50,413 nucleotides of DNA from Geobacillus jurassicus NBRC 107829 (GTDB taxonomy: Bacteria > Bacillota > Bacilli > Bacillales > Anoxybacillaceae). Positions 15,910 through 24,313 of the stretch are shown here, in pieces. Position numbers and translations under genes: made by a program. Every line of letters starts with the position of its first letter. Within the stretch, counting starts at the first letter, position 1. The DNA is taken from NCBI RefSeq assembly GCF_001544315.1, contig NZ_BCQG01000025.1, positions 1-50,413 of the forward strand. Reading direction: 5' to 3'. A model generated the notes under the pieces. That model made no database searches, was not told where the DNA came from, and worked only from the letters and a program-made list of their open reading frames with translations.

Positions 15910-16972
15910 TGGCTTTTCCCCCTCTGGATAAAAACAGGCAATATCGAAGCGGCGCTTCGTACAGCTCGTTTTGTTGCTCCGGGGGCAGAAGATGCGCCAC
16001 TTTTCTCCCCGGTTTGGAATTGACGTCCAAAATCCAAACCGCCCCGTTGTCGGTTGCCCCAAGATCTAAGCCAATTTCAAACAAAGGGCCGAACGTATGA
16101 TCCAAGTAAGGAGGCAACGTCTCGATGATCGTCTCCATGCCATCGAGCACGAAGAGACGTTGGGAAGAAGATAGACAGTCGAGCCAATCGGAAAACGGGC
16201 GAATGTCCGCACCGGAGCGGACGTTGGCCACCCACGCCCCCGGTCGGCCGACACGCACGGCCCGCACCCGCTCCACCCAGCGTCCGTTTTCATCCTTTTG
16301 CAAAAGAATGCGGAGGTCAAACGGTTCACCCTCCGGGGTCGATAGCTGAAGCAATGGCTGCAGGATGTACCCGCCGCGGCGGTTCAAGGAAGAGAGGAGC
16401 TGTTCCAGCTCGCTTCGGCGGGCAATGACCGCCTGTTCTTGACCGAGACTGTCTTGGACGGACAGCGCCTTCCCTTTCTTTTGAAAGATGCAAATGCCGC
16501 GTCCGCCGGAGCCATGCACCGGCTTGGCGATGACAGCTTGTTCGTGGCGGAGAAGCGCAAGCACATCATCGGCGCGCTCAAGGCGGACGGTCGGGGGAAC
16601 GTACGCGGACAAGAGCGGATGGGAGGAGAGCGCTTCATATACGTCCCATTTGCCCGGCAGGCCATAGCCTAAAAAGGTGACATCAGGCCGCTGCTTCAGC
16701 CAGTTCATAATCGGCTTTGCTTTTTTGGACCGCTCATCATTGCCGTAAAAGCAACGGTCATATAAAAATGGCGGAATGGCAAAGATGGCGTCTGTCCATT
16801 CGTTCGTTTCCGCTTGAAAGAGAAAGCCGCGGACGTTTTCCGTCTGCGGGTCGATCGATAGCGGCGAAAAGCGGCAGACGGAAATGCCGTAGCGTCCAGC
16901 GCGTTTCGCCACCTCGGTGCAATATCCGCTGTCTTGCAGTTCGTCAAGAGTGACAAAACCGAGTGAAAGCAA
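15887..16972 (-). CDS. YheC/YheD-family ATP-grasp protein, paralogue 2
   Basis: A 361-residue paralogue, close to the length of B. subtilis YheC. It shows VIAKPVHGSGGRGICIFQKK (about 145-165), FDLRILLQKDENGRWVERVRAVRVG (about 217-240), and FEIGLDLGATDNGAVWILDVNSKPGRKV (about 296-323). The family motif VVYNR is not obvious here; the matching region reads FLYDRCFYGND. Translation starts at TTG 16972, nine bases after AAGGAG, and seven bases after the stop of paralogue 1. The end overlaps the next gene by 23 bases, which indicates tight coupling. Confidence 0.82.
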   Translation of the reverse strand: MLSLGFVTLDELQDSGYCTEVAKRAGRYGISVCRFSPLSIDPQTENVRGFLFQAETNEWTDAIFAIPPFLYDRCFYGNDERSKKAKPIMNWLKQRPDVTFLGYGLPGKWDVYEALSSHPLLSAYVPPTVRLERADDVLALLRHEQAVIAKPVHGSGGRGICIFQKKGKALSVQDSLGQEQAVIARRSELEQLLSSLNRRGGYILQPLLQLSTPEGEPFDLRILLQKDENGRWVERVRAVRVGRPGAWVANVRSGADIRPFSDWLDCLSSSQRLFVLDGMETIIETLPPYLDHTFGPLFEIGLDLGATDNGAVWILDVNSKPGRKVAHLLPPEQQNELYEAPLRYCLFLSRGGKANDLYVDH

Positions 16973-16978
16973 AACGGT

Positions 16979-18055
16979 TCACTCCTTTTCTTCCATCAAT
17001 GTTAAACTATAGTCGATAATCGCTTTTGTCGACGGGCGGATCGTTTGATAGGGGGCGGCGGCATCCGTCTGTTTCGATGGTTTCGTATTCACTTCGATGA
17101 TCCACGGCTGACCATGGATATCAATGGCAAGATCGATGCCAAACTCTCCGTACAGCCCTTCCGCCTCTAAGGCGAGCACGGAGGCAGCTTCGAGCGCGAT
17201 GTCTTTCAGAAGCTGTTTATGTTGAAACGCGTCAACTCTCGTGTACCACTTCCGCAAGACGTCATTGACCGCCATGAGCTCCCCGCCGCGGGCAAGGTTG
17301 GCCACGAATTGGCCGGGCGGCGCGATGCGGGCGACGGCGGAAGTGACGCGCCAATCATTGTGGCGGACGCGATGGCAAAGCAATCGAAAATCGACCGGGC
17401 GGCCGTCGAGGGTGCGAAGCTCAAGCCCTTGTTGGATGATCATCGGCGTTCGGATGTGCTGCTGCAAAGCGGACGCTAAAGCATCAAACGAACGGTATAC
17501 AGCCGTTGAAGCGGAAGTGGAATGGCGAAGACAAATGCCGCCGTCCGAACGCTCAAGGCAGAAAATCCCACGCCCTTGGCTGCCATGGATCGGCTTGAGA
17601 AAGACGGATGGGAAAGCGCCAAGGAATGCCTCGAGCGCATCTTTGCCGCTCCAGAGAGCCGTTTTCGGCAAGTACGGGTGCAAGTACTCGTGACGTTCAA
17701 AATGGCAGTGCACTTCCCATTTATGCAAAAAGCGATGATTGAACATCGACCCGTTTTCTTTGGCCAGCTGGGCGAGCAGTTCGGCAAACAAAGGGGAGCG
17801 TTCGAACTTGCGCGAGTGAAGGCGATTGTAAACGACATCGGCCGAAGGCACGCCGCGTTTGACCCATCCGCTTTCGGTTCGCTGATAGCCGACTCCCTCT
17901 AAGTAAAGCGTCGGCGAGGACACGTAAAAAAAGAGATCACGCTTTTTGGCATATGCCGCCAATTCCTCACAAAAATGATGGATGGAGCCAAAGGAGGGTT
18001 GTTCACTTGTTTCATGGATTTCCGTCAGCACGGCCATCGTTCGTTGTTTGCTCAT
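16979..18055 (-). CDS. YheC/YheD-family ATP-grasp protein, paralogue 1
   Basis: First gene of the reverse-strand spore-coat run, 358 residues. It has VVYNRLHSRKFERSPLF (about 74-90), FLKPIHGSQGRGIFCLE (about 150-166), VDFRLLCHRVRHNDWRVTSAVARI (about 217-240) and LYGEFGIDLAIDIHGQPWIIEVNTKPSK (about 297-324). Either this or paralogue 2 could correspond to B. subtilis YheC. It faces away from yheB with a 127-base gap. On its side a CATACGAT sequence resembles a sigma-E -10 box, but the -35 match is poor. Confidence 0.83.
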   Translation of the reverse strand: MSKQRTMAVLTEIHETSEQPSFGSIHHFCEELAAYAKKRDLFFYVSSPTLYLEGVGYQRTESGWVKRGVPSADVVYNRLHSRKFERSPLFAELLAQLAKENGSMFNHRFLHKWEVHCHFERHEYLHPYLPKTALWSGKDALEAFLGAFPSVFLKPIHGSQGRGIFCLERSDGGICLRHSTSASTAVYRSFDALASALQQHIRTPMIIQQGLELRTLDGRPVDFRLLCHRVRHNDWRVTSAVARIAPPGQFVANLARGGELMAVNDVLRKWYTRVDAFQHKQLLKDIALEAASVLALEAEGLYGEFGIDLAIDIHGQPWIIEVNTKPSKQTDAAAPYQTIRPSTKAIIDYSLTLMEEKE

Positions 18056-18068
18056 CGCAGTCCCTCAT

Positions 18069-18097
18069 TTGCGCATTCGTCAGGCAAGCTCTATAAT
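18069..18097 (+). promoter_or_regulatory. Probable sigma-A promoter of yheB
   Basis: TATAAT at 18092-18097 is a perfect -10, 17 bases after TTGCGC at 18069-18074, a half match to the -35 box. It points towards yheB. Confidence 0.5.
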
Positions 18098-18182
18098 GAA
18101 CAATTAGGCAAACGTTTATATCGCCATCGTATGATGACAGCTGCCGTTTGGTGACAGCGGCGGAGACGGAAGGAGAAAGAGG

Positions 18183-19316
18183 ATGGAGACGTTCGTTTAT
18201 TTGCTGTTTATGGTGGCGATCGGGGCGCTGATCGGCGGGGTGACGAACTTTATCGCCATCGTGATGCTGTTTCGCCCATATGAGCCGATGTACGTGTTTG
18301 GAAAACGGCTGCCGTTTACTCCCGGATTGATTCCAAAGCGGCGGCGGGAGCTTGCCGAACAGCTCGGGAAAACGGTCGTTGAGCATTTGGTGACGCCGGA
18401 AGGATTGCGGCGCAAGCTCACGGATCCGGCCTTTACGGCCGGGATGGCCGAGTGGGGGCGGGAGCGGCTTCGGCGGTGGCTGGCGCGCAAAGAAACGTCG
18501 GCTGAGCTGCTTGAACGCCTCGGTATTCGCTCTCCCGCCGAGCGGCTTGAAGCGTTTGCGGCTGAGCAAGCTGAGCGGGCGTACGAACGGTGGAGCGAAA
18601 CGTGGCGCCTGCGGCCGATCCGCGATGTATTGCCGGCGGGGCTGAAGCAGACGATGGAAGTGCGCATCGAGAGCTTGGCCGGCTATTTGGCTGACCGAGC
18701 GCTTGACTATTTTCGCACAGAGGAAGGAAAACGGCAGCTTTCCAGCATGATCGAGCGTTTTTTCCAAGAGCGCGGGATGGTTGGAAATATGCTGCAAATG
18801 CTGCTTGGCAATGTCAATCTCGTCGATAAGGTGCAGGCGGAGCTCGGCAAATTTTTGCGCCATGCCGGCACGAGGGAGGCGCTTTCCCGCCTCCTTTGGA
18901 CGGAGTGGAACAAATGGCTCGACTATCCGCTCGCAACCGTGGAAGAGATGATCGGCCGCCAGCGCATCGATGAGGCGGTGCGGTCGGCTGTCCGCCGCTT
19001 GGTGCAAAGCGGCGGCTGGCTGCATCGCCCGCTTGATGAGCTGATCGCTCCGTACGAGCAATCATTGTTTGACCGCCTCATCCCTCAGGCGGCGGCAACG
19101 GTCAGCTGCCTGTTAAGCGATAAAATCGAGGCGATTGTTGCGCAACTTGGGTTGGCGGATATTGTCCGCGACCAAGTGGAGTCGTTTTCGTTGCGGCGGT
19201 TGGAAGCGATCATTTTATCGATTGCCCGCCGCGAGTTGAGGATGATTACGTATTTGGGCGCTTTGCTTGGCGGGCTGATCGGCGCTGTTCAAGGCGTCAT
19301 TGGCTTATGGCTTTGA
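18183..19316 (+). CDS. yheB: DUF445 membrane protein YheB
   Basis: A 377-residue protein of the DUF445 family, the same length as B. subtilis YheB. A hydrophobic segment at each end (residues 3-30 and 355-377) brackets a long, charged, helical middle. The N terminus has the family pattern [17 protein letters not shown] followed by [24 protein letters not shown] spore-coat-related role is suggested only by its neighbours. Its stop codon abuts the right end of a decayed insertion sequence that now separates it from yheA. Confidence 0.9.
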   Translation: METFVYLLFMVAIGALIGGVTNFIAIVMLFRPYEPMYVFGKRLPFTPGLIPKRRRELAEQLGKTVVEHLVTPEGLRRKLTDPAFTAGMAEWGRERLRRWLARKETSAELLERLGIRSPAERLEAFAAEQAERAYERWSETWRLRPIRDVLPAGLKQTMEVRIESLAGYLADRALDYFRTEEGKRQLSSMIERFFQERGMVGNMLQMLLGNVNLVDKVQAELGKFLRHAGTREALSRLLWTEWNKWLDYPLATVEEMIGRQRIDEAVRSAVRRLVQSGGWLHRPLDELIAPYEQSLFDRLIPQAAATVSCLLSDKIEAIVAQLGLADIVRDQVESFSLRRLEAIILSIARRELRMITYLGALLGGLIGAVQGVIGLWL

Positions 19317-19816
19317 CACTCCACACAGCTCAAGCCGTGGGATTCTTGGGTCGTTCGCGCCCTCATCCATTTCTGGTTCGGACAACGCCCAAGTTTAGGG
19401 GTGTGTCATCACCCCGTCCCACCGGGTTAGCCTTGTACCCCGATGGGCGGCGCACCTGTGACCAGTGCGCTAGGTTAAGCACTCAAACCTGAAATCGCTT
19501 TGGCAATGTTGATGGCTCCGTTTAGGTCAGCATGGATGGTGTATCCACATTGATTGCATGCGAATCGGATTCCGTGTCGATTTGTCTCCTCTCGGTGACC
19601 ACATTTGCATGTTTGGCTCGTATACTTCGGGTTCACCAATTCAAAACGGATTCCCACCATCTCTGCTTTATAACGGATCATTTGTTGCAACTGATAGAAC
19701 GACCAATTGTGAAGATTGCGACCGGGATCAGATGTTTTAGACTTTCGTTGATTCCGAATTTCCGATAAGTCCTCCATGCGAATCACGCCAACACCGTTGG
19801 CGAGCGCAAAATTCTT
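19317..19816 (-). mobile_element. Decayed IS605/TnpB-type insertion sequence
   Basis: The right end of an IS200/IS605-type element is recognisable on the reverse strand. After the TnpB stop come about 150 bases of non-coding sequence ending GAATCCCACGGCTTGAGCTGTGTGGAGTGTCAA-like, shown here in parts: GAATCCCACGG, then CTTGAGCTGTG, then TGGAGTGTCAA. This is the usual terminal hairpin, here imperfectly paired. Only the last third of the TnpB gene remains, no TnpA gene is present, and the left end is missing. It sits exactly between yheB and yheA. Confidence 0.75.
19475..19816 (-). pseudogene. tnpB: TnpB fragment (RNA-guided nuclease C terminus)
   Basis: The reverse-strand reading frame preserves FALANGVGVIRMEDLS, whose MED carries the RuvC-II glutamate. 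It continues with TSQTCKCGHR and ACNQCGYTIHADLNGAINIAKAI, the zinc ribbon and the RuvC-III aspartate. The N-terminal two thirds, including RuvC-I and the RNA-binding part, are gone. An in-frame TGA at 19817-19819 closes the frame upstream. It cannot encode an active nuclease. A GTG-started 103-residue frame (19475-19786) exists but has no clear ribosome site. Confidence 0.85.
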
Positions 19817-19833
19817 TCAGACGACAAAATCCT

Positions 19834-19863
19834 GTAATATCTCCGCTGGACAGCGCATACGTT
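19834..19863 (+). promoter_or_regulatory. Sigma-E-like sporulation promoter before yheA
   Basis: GTAATATC at 19834-19841 and CATACGTT at 19856-19863, 14 bases apart, resemble the mother-cell sigma-E boxes (about GTMATATT and CATACANT). They lie 37 bases upstream of yheA, to the yheA side of the insertion remnant. Inference from consensus memory. Confidence 0.4.
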
Positions 19864-19899
19864 AGAACGTGAACGATATTCGTATAGGAGGCTCTTTTT

Positions 19900-20259
19900 A
19901 TGTCTGAACCCCTTCATGCGCTCGCTAGACAGCTTGAGCAGGCGATTCGGGCGAGCGAGCCGTTTCAGCAGCTGAAACGGGCATACGAAGATGTCCGCCG
20001 AGATGAAACCGCCTATCGAATGTTCGCTAATGTCCGCGACATCCAGCTTCGGCTCCATGAAAAACAGATGCGCGGGGCGGCCATTTTGCCTGATGAAATC
20101 GAACAGGCGCAAAAGGCGATGGCGCTCGCCCAGCAAAACGAGAAACTCGCCCGCCTGATGGCGCTCGAACAGCAAATGAGCGTGACCATCGCCGAGGTCC
20201 AGCAAATCGCCATGAAGCCGCTTGAGGAGCTGCACCGTTCCTTGATGGAAGGAAGATAG
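19900..20259 (+). CDS. yheA: YheA, YlbF/YmcA-family helical protein
   Basis: A 119-residue all-helical protein of the YlbF/YheA family. It shows the usual heptad pattern, with the conserved N-terminal LARQLEQAIRASEPFQQLKRAYEDVRRDE and the mid LRLHEKQMRGAAILPDEIEQAQKAM. It starts at ATG 19900, eight bases after AGGAGG, and is followed by a strong terminator. The order yheB-yheA is as in B. subtilis apart from the inserted element. Molecular function of YheA itself is not established; relatives form a complex that affects RNA processing. Confidence 0.9.
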   Translation: MSEPLHALARQLEQAIRASEPFQQLKRAYEDVRRDETAYRMFANVRDIQLRLHEKQMRGAAILPDEIEQAQKAMALAQQNEKLARLMALEQQMSVTIAEVQQIAMKPLEELHRSLMEGR

Positions 20260-20261
20260 GA

Positions 20262-20291
20262 AAAACACCCGGTCGGGTGTTCTTTTTTTGT
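20262..20291 (+). terminator. Intrinsic terminator after yheA
   Basis: AACACCC and GGGTGTT flank the loop GGTC, followed by CTTTTTTT. Confidence 0.88.
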
Positions 20292-20393
20292 CCGTTTCGT
20301 CATAGTCATGAATAATGATAAGAAATGCAAAGCAGCTGCCTGCATGCTGGCGGCGCCAAGAGAGGTTGAGACGGACAAAAGGGGGAGACAGCC

Positions 20394-21257
20394 GTGTATA
20401 AACTGTTGGCGCTCAATATTGACGGAACGATTTTAAAAAACAACGGCCGCCTGTCGCGGGAAACGAAAGAGGCGGTCGACTATGTGAAGAAAAAAGGGGT
20501 TTATGTCACGTTAATCACGAGCCGCAATTTGCTTTCCGCCCGCAAAGTGGCAAAGGCGCTGCGGCTTGACGGGATGCTCATTGCGTTCCAAGGGGCGATG
20601 ATCGCTAGAACGCTTGATGATCGGCTGTTTGACGCCGTGATTCCTGAGGAGCGGACGTTTAATATCGTGCAAATTTTGGAGAACTTCAACTGCAACATTC
20701 GCCTCATGCATGAGCGGTATTCGCTCGGCAACCGGAAAAAAGTGAAAAAAAATCTTGTTGTACAGACGGTGCTCTCCTCAAGCGATCCGTTTTTCTACCC
20801 GACCCAGTTTGTCGACTCACTCGGCGATGTGCTAATCGACGAACCGATCGCTGTGCCGAAAATTGATGTATATTTTGCCGAAGACGAAGAGCGGGATGAA
20901 GCGGCCGCTTTATTGACAAAATCGATTCCGTCCATTGATATGATTATGCAGCCAAACGGAAAAATGGAAATTGTCCCGCAAGGGGTGTCCAAACTTGCGG
21001 GATTGCGCCGGCTTGTTCAACATATCGGTGTATCGTTGAAAGAAACGGTTGTGATCGGCGATGGCCTTGACGACTTGCCGGCGATTGAAGCGGCTGGGCT
21101 TGGCGTCGCCATGGGCAACGCGCCGCTTGAGGTGAAGCGGGCGGCCGACTGGGTGACGCGTTCGAACGAACAGCTCGGCGTCGCCTACATGGTGAAAGAA
21201 CATTTCCGCAAACAGCAACGGATCGAGTTTTTGCAAAAACTCAAAACAAAACAGTAA
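20394..21257 (+). CDS. yhaX: HAD-superfamily Cof-like protein YhaX
   Basis: A 287-residue Cof-type HAD protein. Motif I reads ALNIDGT (residues 6-12), so the position of the usual nucleophilic first aspartate (DxDGT) is Asn8, while Asp10 is kept. The later motifs are typical: LITSRN near 40-45, KLAGLRRL near 200, and VVIGDGLDDLPAIEAAGLGVAMGNA near 218-242. The substrate is unknown, and ordinary phosphatase activity may be lost. GTG 20394 is preceded by GGGGGAGA. The gene lies between yheA and hemZ as in B. subtilis, which supports the yhaX name. Confidence 0.85.
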   Translation: MYKLLALNIDGTILKNNGRLSRETKEAVDYVKKKGVYVTLITSRNLLSARKVAKALRLDGMLIAFQGAMIARTLDDRLFDAVIPEERTFNIVQILENFNCNIRLMHERYSLGNRKKVKKNLVVQTVLSSSDPFFYPTQFVDSLGDVLIDEPIAVPKIDVYFAEDEERDEAAALLTKSIPSIDMIMQPNGKMEIVPQGVSKLAGLRRLVQHIGVSLKETVVIGDGLDDLPAIEAAGLGVAMGNAPLEVKRAADWVTRSNEQLGVAYMVKEHFRKQQRIEFLQKLKTKQ

Positions 21258-21333
21258 GCCGTCTGAGAGAGGGCGAACGGTGAGCAGGCAATGGGCGCTT
21301 GCCGTTTTCACGAAAAGGGAAACAATAGGCAGC

Positions 21334-21368
21334 AAGGCCGGGAGCGGATGCTCCGGCTTTTTTATTTA
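21334..21368 (+). terminator. Intrinsic terminator after yhaX
   Basis: GCCGGGAGC and GCTCCGGC pair around GGAT with one bulged G, followed by TTTTTTATTT. Confidence 0.85.
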
Positions 21369-21484
21369 GTCGGCCGGGCGGGAGTCATTTCCATAAAGTC
21401 GGCGGCAAAGGTGCATTCTTCCGCTTGACGGAGGAAACGGCAGTTCGGTACACTGAAAGAAGTTTGACAGAAAAGGTGATGAAC

Positions 21485-22984
21485 GTGCGGATCGAAATTC
21501 AAGGACTGCCGCATCCGGAACGGCTTCAGCGCCCGCTCGAAGTGATCACCGAGCTGTTTTTCGAAGAGCCGGTGCTGTCGTTGGCGCCGCTTCCCGAGGC
21601 CGATATGGCCGTTGCGTTTTCTGTCAACGAAAACGGGCGCATCGCTGTTTCCGGAACGCTGCTCGACAAGACGGCCGGGCGCGTCGAAGAAGCAAGTCAT
21701 GAACGCAGCGCGCTGGCGGACGCTGACGGGAAAACGTACGAAAAACAGCTGAAAAACGCCGTCTTGCACGTCTATTTGACGCTGCTTGAGCGCTTTACCG
21801 GCCTCGTTCAACCGTGGGGCGTGTTGACCGGCGTCCGCCCGGTGAAGCTGCTTCATCAGCTGTTGCGTTCAGGGCTTTCGAAGGAAGAGGCGCACCGGAA
21901 ACTGGCAGAGGACTATTTAATAACAAAAGAAAAAATTGAATTAATGCAAGAGATCGTCGACCGCCAGCTGGCCGTCGTTCCGGATTTATACGATTTGGCC
22001 CACGAAGTGAGCATTTATATCGGCATTCCGTTTTGCCCGACGAAATGCGCCTATTGCACGTTTCCGGCGTACGCCATTAATGGCCGTCAAGGGTCGGTCG
22101 ACGCCTTTTTAGCCGGGCTTCATTATGAAATGGAAGCTGTCGGCCGTTTTTTGCGCGAGCGCGGCATCCGCATTACGACAATTTACTACGGCGGCGGGAC
22201 GCCGACGAGCATTACGGCCGACGAGATGGACCGGCTGTACGCTCATATGTACGATGTTTTTCCGGATGTGGATCGCGTCCGCGAAATAACGGTCGAAGCC
22301 GGGCGGCCGGATACGATTACGCCGGAGAAGCTCGACGTGTTGAAAAAATGGCGGATTGACCGGATCAGCATTAACCCGCAGTCATACATTCAAGAGACGT
22401 TGAAAGCGATCGGCCGCCATCATACGGTCGAAGAGACGATCAACAAGTTTCATTTAGCAAGGCAAATGGGTATGAACAACATTAATATGGATTTGATCAT
22501 CGGCCTGCCCGGCGAAGGGCTGGCGGAATTTACGCATACGCTCGCCGAGACGGAGCGGCTCATGCCGGAATCGCTCACCGTCCATACGCTGTCGTTCAAG
22601 CGGGCGTCGGAAATGACAAAAAACAAGCAAAAGTACAAAGTTGCCAGCCGCGAGGAAGTGCAGGCGATGATGAAAGCGGCCCAAGAATGGACGAAACAAC
22701 ACGGCTATGTGCCGTATTACTTGTACCGGCAGAAAAATATTCTTGGCAACCTTGAAAACGTCGGCTACGCGCTGCCGGGGAATGAGAGCATCTACAACAT
22801 CATGATTATGGAAGAGCAGCAGTCGATCATCGGCCTTGGCTGCGGGGCGTCAAGCAAATTCGTCGACCCGCAAACGCGGAAAATCACTCGCCAGGCGAAC
22901 CCGAAGGAGCCGAAAGTGTACAACGAGCATTTTGTCGAGTATACAGAGGAAAAACTGAAAATGATGGAGGCGATTTTCGGCTAA
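21485..22984 (+). CDS. hemZ: Radical SAM coproporphyrinogen dehydrogenase-like HemZ
   Basis: A 499-residue radical SAM protein of the HemN/HemZ group, named for an oxygen-independent coproporphyrinogen oxidation step in haem synthesis. Cys184, Cys188 and Cys191 (CPTKCAYC) bind the iron-sulfur cluster; YYGGGTPTS near 222-230 and LIIGLPGE near 323-330 are SAM-fold landmarks. An N-terminal region of about 170 residues precedes the radical SAM core, as in B. subtilis HemZ. GTG 21485 is chosen because AAGGTG ends six bases before it and the protein then begins like its homologues. ATG 21479 is in frame but touches the ribosome site. True activity of HemZ is debated. Confidence 0.88.
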   Translation: MRIEIQGLPHPERLQRPLEVITELFFEEPVLSLAPLPEADMAVAFSVNENGRIAVSGTLLDKTAGRVEEASHERSALADADGKTYEKQLKNAVLHVYLTLLERFTGLVQPWGVLTGVRPVKLLHQLLRSGLSKEEAHRKLAEDYLITKEKIELMQEIVDRQLAVVPDLYDLAHEVSIYIGIPFCPTKCAYCTFPAYAINGRQGSVDAFLAGLHYEMEAVGRFLRERGIRITTIYYGGGTPTSITADEMDRLYAHMYDVFPDVDRVREITVEAGRPDTITPEKLDVLKKWRIDRISINPQSYIQETLKAIGRHHTVEETINKFHLARQMGMNNINMDLIIGLPGEGLAEFTHTLAETERLMPESLTVHTLSFKRASEMTKNKQKYKVASREEVQAMMKAAQEWTKQHGYVPYYLYRQKNILGNLENVGYALPGNESIYNIMIMEEQQSIIGLGCGASSKFVDPQTRKITRQANPKEPKVYNEHFVEYTEEKLKMMEAIFG

Positions 22985-22987
22985 ACG

Positions 22988-23026
22988 AAAAAAGGTGTCC
23001 CAGAAGGAGCGGGACACCTTTTCGTG
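22988..23026 (+). terminator. Intrinsic terminator after hemZ
   Basis: AAAAGGTGTCCC and GGGACACCTTTT form the stem around AGAAGGAGC, followed by CGTGTTT. The core stem is the same as at 7851-7879. Confidence 0.88.
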
Positions 23027-23079
23027 TTTCCGCCTCACAAAAGCTAGGAGCGGTATCGCCAAACAACTCTTTTTTTGCG

Positions 23080-23265
23080 TCAACGGTGAAACAGAATGAG
23101 CTTGCCGCTCGCGTTGACGCAACGGTGTGTTTTGTCCCAACAGCCGCGCTCGCGCAGCTTTTGTTCACCGATCTTTTTCGCTTCTTCATCATTGGCTGCT
23201 TCAAACGTCTCATCGAGCAATTTTTCTCCATCGCGCTCAAACGCGGTCAACGTATATATCGGCAT
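23080..23265 (-). CDS. Small conserved-looking protein, unknown function
   Basis: A 61-residue protein beginning MPIYTLTAFERDGEKLLDE and ending GKLILFHR, with two cysteines in GCWDKTHRC. It looks like a small mixed alpha/beta fold. The ATG follows a very strong ribosome site (AAAGGAGGGGG), so I consider it real although short. It is divergent from yhaQ, and the 148 bases between hold AT-rich sequence with no promoter I can call firmly. I do not recognise the family. Confidence 0.72.
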   Translation of the reverse strand: MPIYTLTAFERDGEKLLDETFEAANDEEAKKIGEQKLRERGCWDKTHRCVNASGKLILFHR

Positions 23266-23413
23266 GCAGCCCCCTCCTTTCGCTGAATCTCCATTCATTT
23301 CTCTTTCATTAGCGGTTCGGCCGGAAAATTCCTGCTTATGGCTGAAACTTTTTTTAAGACTGTACGTTTTAATAATGTGGGTGGAAAATTTACTTTTTGT
23401 TGGGGGAATGTGG

Positions 23414-24313
23414 ATGAGTTTAGAGATCATTGATGTAACGAAACGGTTTGGTTCGACGACGGCCGTCGACCATTTGACGTTGACGGTTCCGGAAGGGGAG
23501 ATGTTCGGACTGCTTGGAGCGAACGGGGCGGGAAAAACGACGACCTTTCGCATGATTTTAGGCCTTCTGTTCCCAACGGAAGGGGTGATCCGTTGGCAAG
23601 GCGAACCGGTTGATTACTCGAAAAGCCATCTGATCGGCTATTTGCCGGAAGAGCGCGGGTTATACCCGAAGTTGAAAGTGAAAGAGCAGCTTCTGTATTT
23701 AGGGCGGTTGCGCGGGATGAAAAAGGCGGACATCATTCCGGAAATCGACCGCTGGCTCGAGCGCTTCCATATCCGCGATTACGCCAACAAGCGGGTGGAG
23801 GAGCTGTCGAAAGGCAACCAGCAAAAAATTCAATTTATCGCCGCCGTGCTGCATCGGCCGAAGCTATTAATCTTGGATGAGCCGTTCAGCGGTCTTGATC
23901 CGGTGAACGTTGAACTGTTGAAAGAAGCGGTGCTCGATTTAAAACGGAACGGCACGACCATTGTCTTTTCAAGCCATCGTATGGAACATGTCGAAGAGCT
24001 GTGCGAACATGTCTGCATTTTGCGCCGCGGACGGGCGGTAGTGGCCGGGGCGCTGCGCGAGTTGAAACGGTCGTTCGGCAAACAAACGCTTGTCATCCAA
24101 GGGAATGGGCCGTTTGAAGAGCTGGCGCGTTTTCCCGGTGTTTTGCAATGGAAGCGGACGGCGGAAGGGGTGCGGTTGCAAATCGCCAATGAGGAAACTG
24201 CCCAGGCGATTTTCAGCCATATAGCAGGAAAGATGACTGTCCGTCTGTTTGCACTTGAGGAACCGTCTTTGAATGATATTTTTATTGAAAAAGTAGGTGC
24301 GGCGTATGAATAA
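23414..24313 (+). CDS. yhaQ: ABC exporter ATPase YhaQ
   Basis: A 299-residue ATPase with Walker A GANGAGKT at 35-42, signature LSKGNQQK near 138-145, Walker B LLILDEP near 158-164 and SSHRMEHVEELC as switch region. It has a C-terminal extension of about 80 residues typical of exporter ATPases of this kind. Paired with the permease YhaP it forms a NatAB-like transporter, linked in B. subtilis to sodium efflux. ATG 23414 follows GGGGGA; ATG 23408 is too close to it. The frame is open much further upstream, but that part overlaps the divergent small gene. Confidence 0.9.
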   Translation: MSLEIIDVTKRFGSTTAVDHLTLTVPEGEMFGLLGANGAGKTTTFRMILGLLFPTEGVIRWQGEPVDYSKSHLIGYLPEERGLYPKLKVKEQLLYLGRLRGMKKADIIPEIDRWLERFHIRDYANKRVEELSKGNQQKIQFIAAVLHRPKLLILDEPFSGLDPVNVELLKEAVLDLKRNGTTIVFSSHRMEHVEELCEHVCILRRGRAVVAGALRELKRSFGKQTLVIQGNGPFEELARFPGVLQWKRTAEGVRLQIANEETAQAIFSHIAGKMTVRLFALEEPSLNDIFIEKVGAAYE

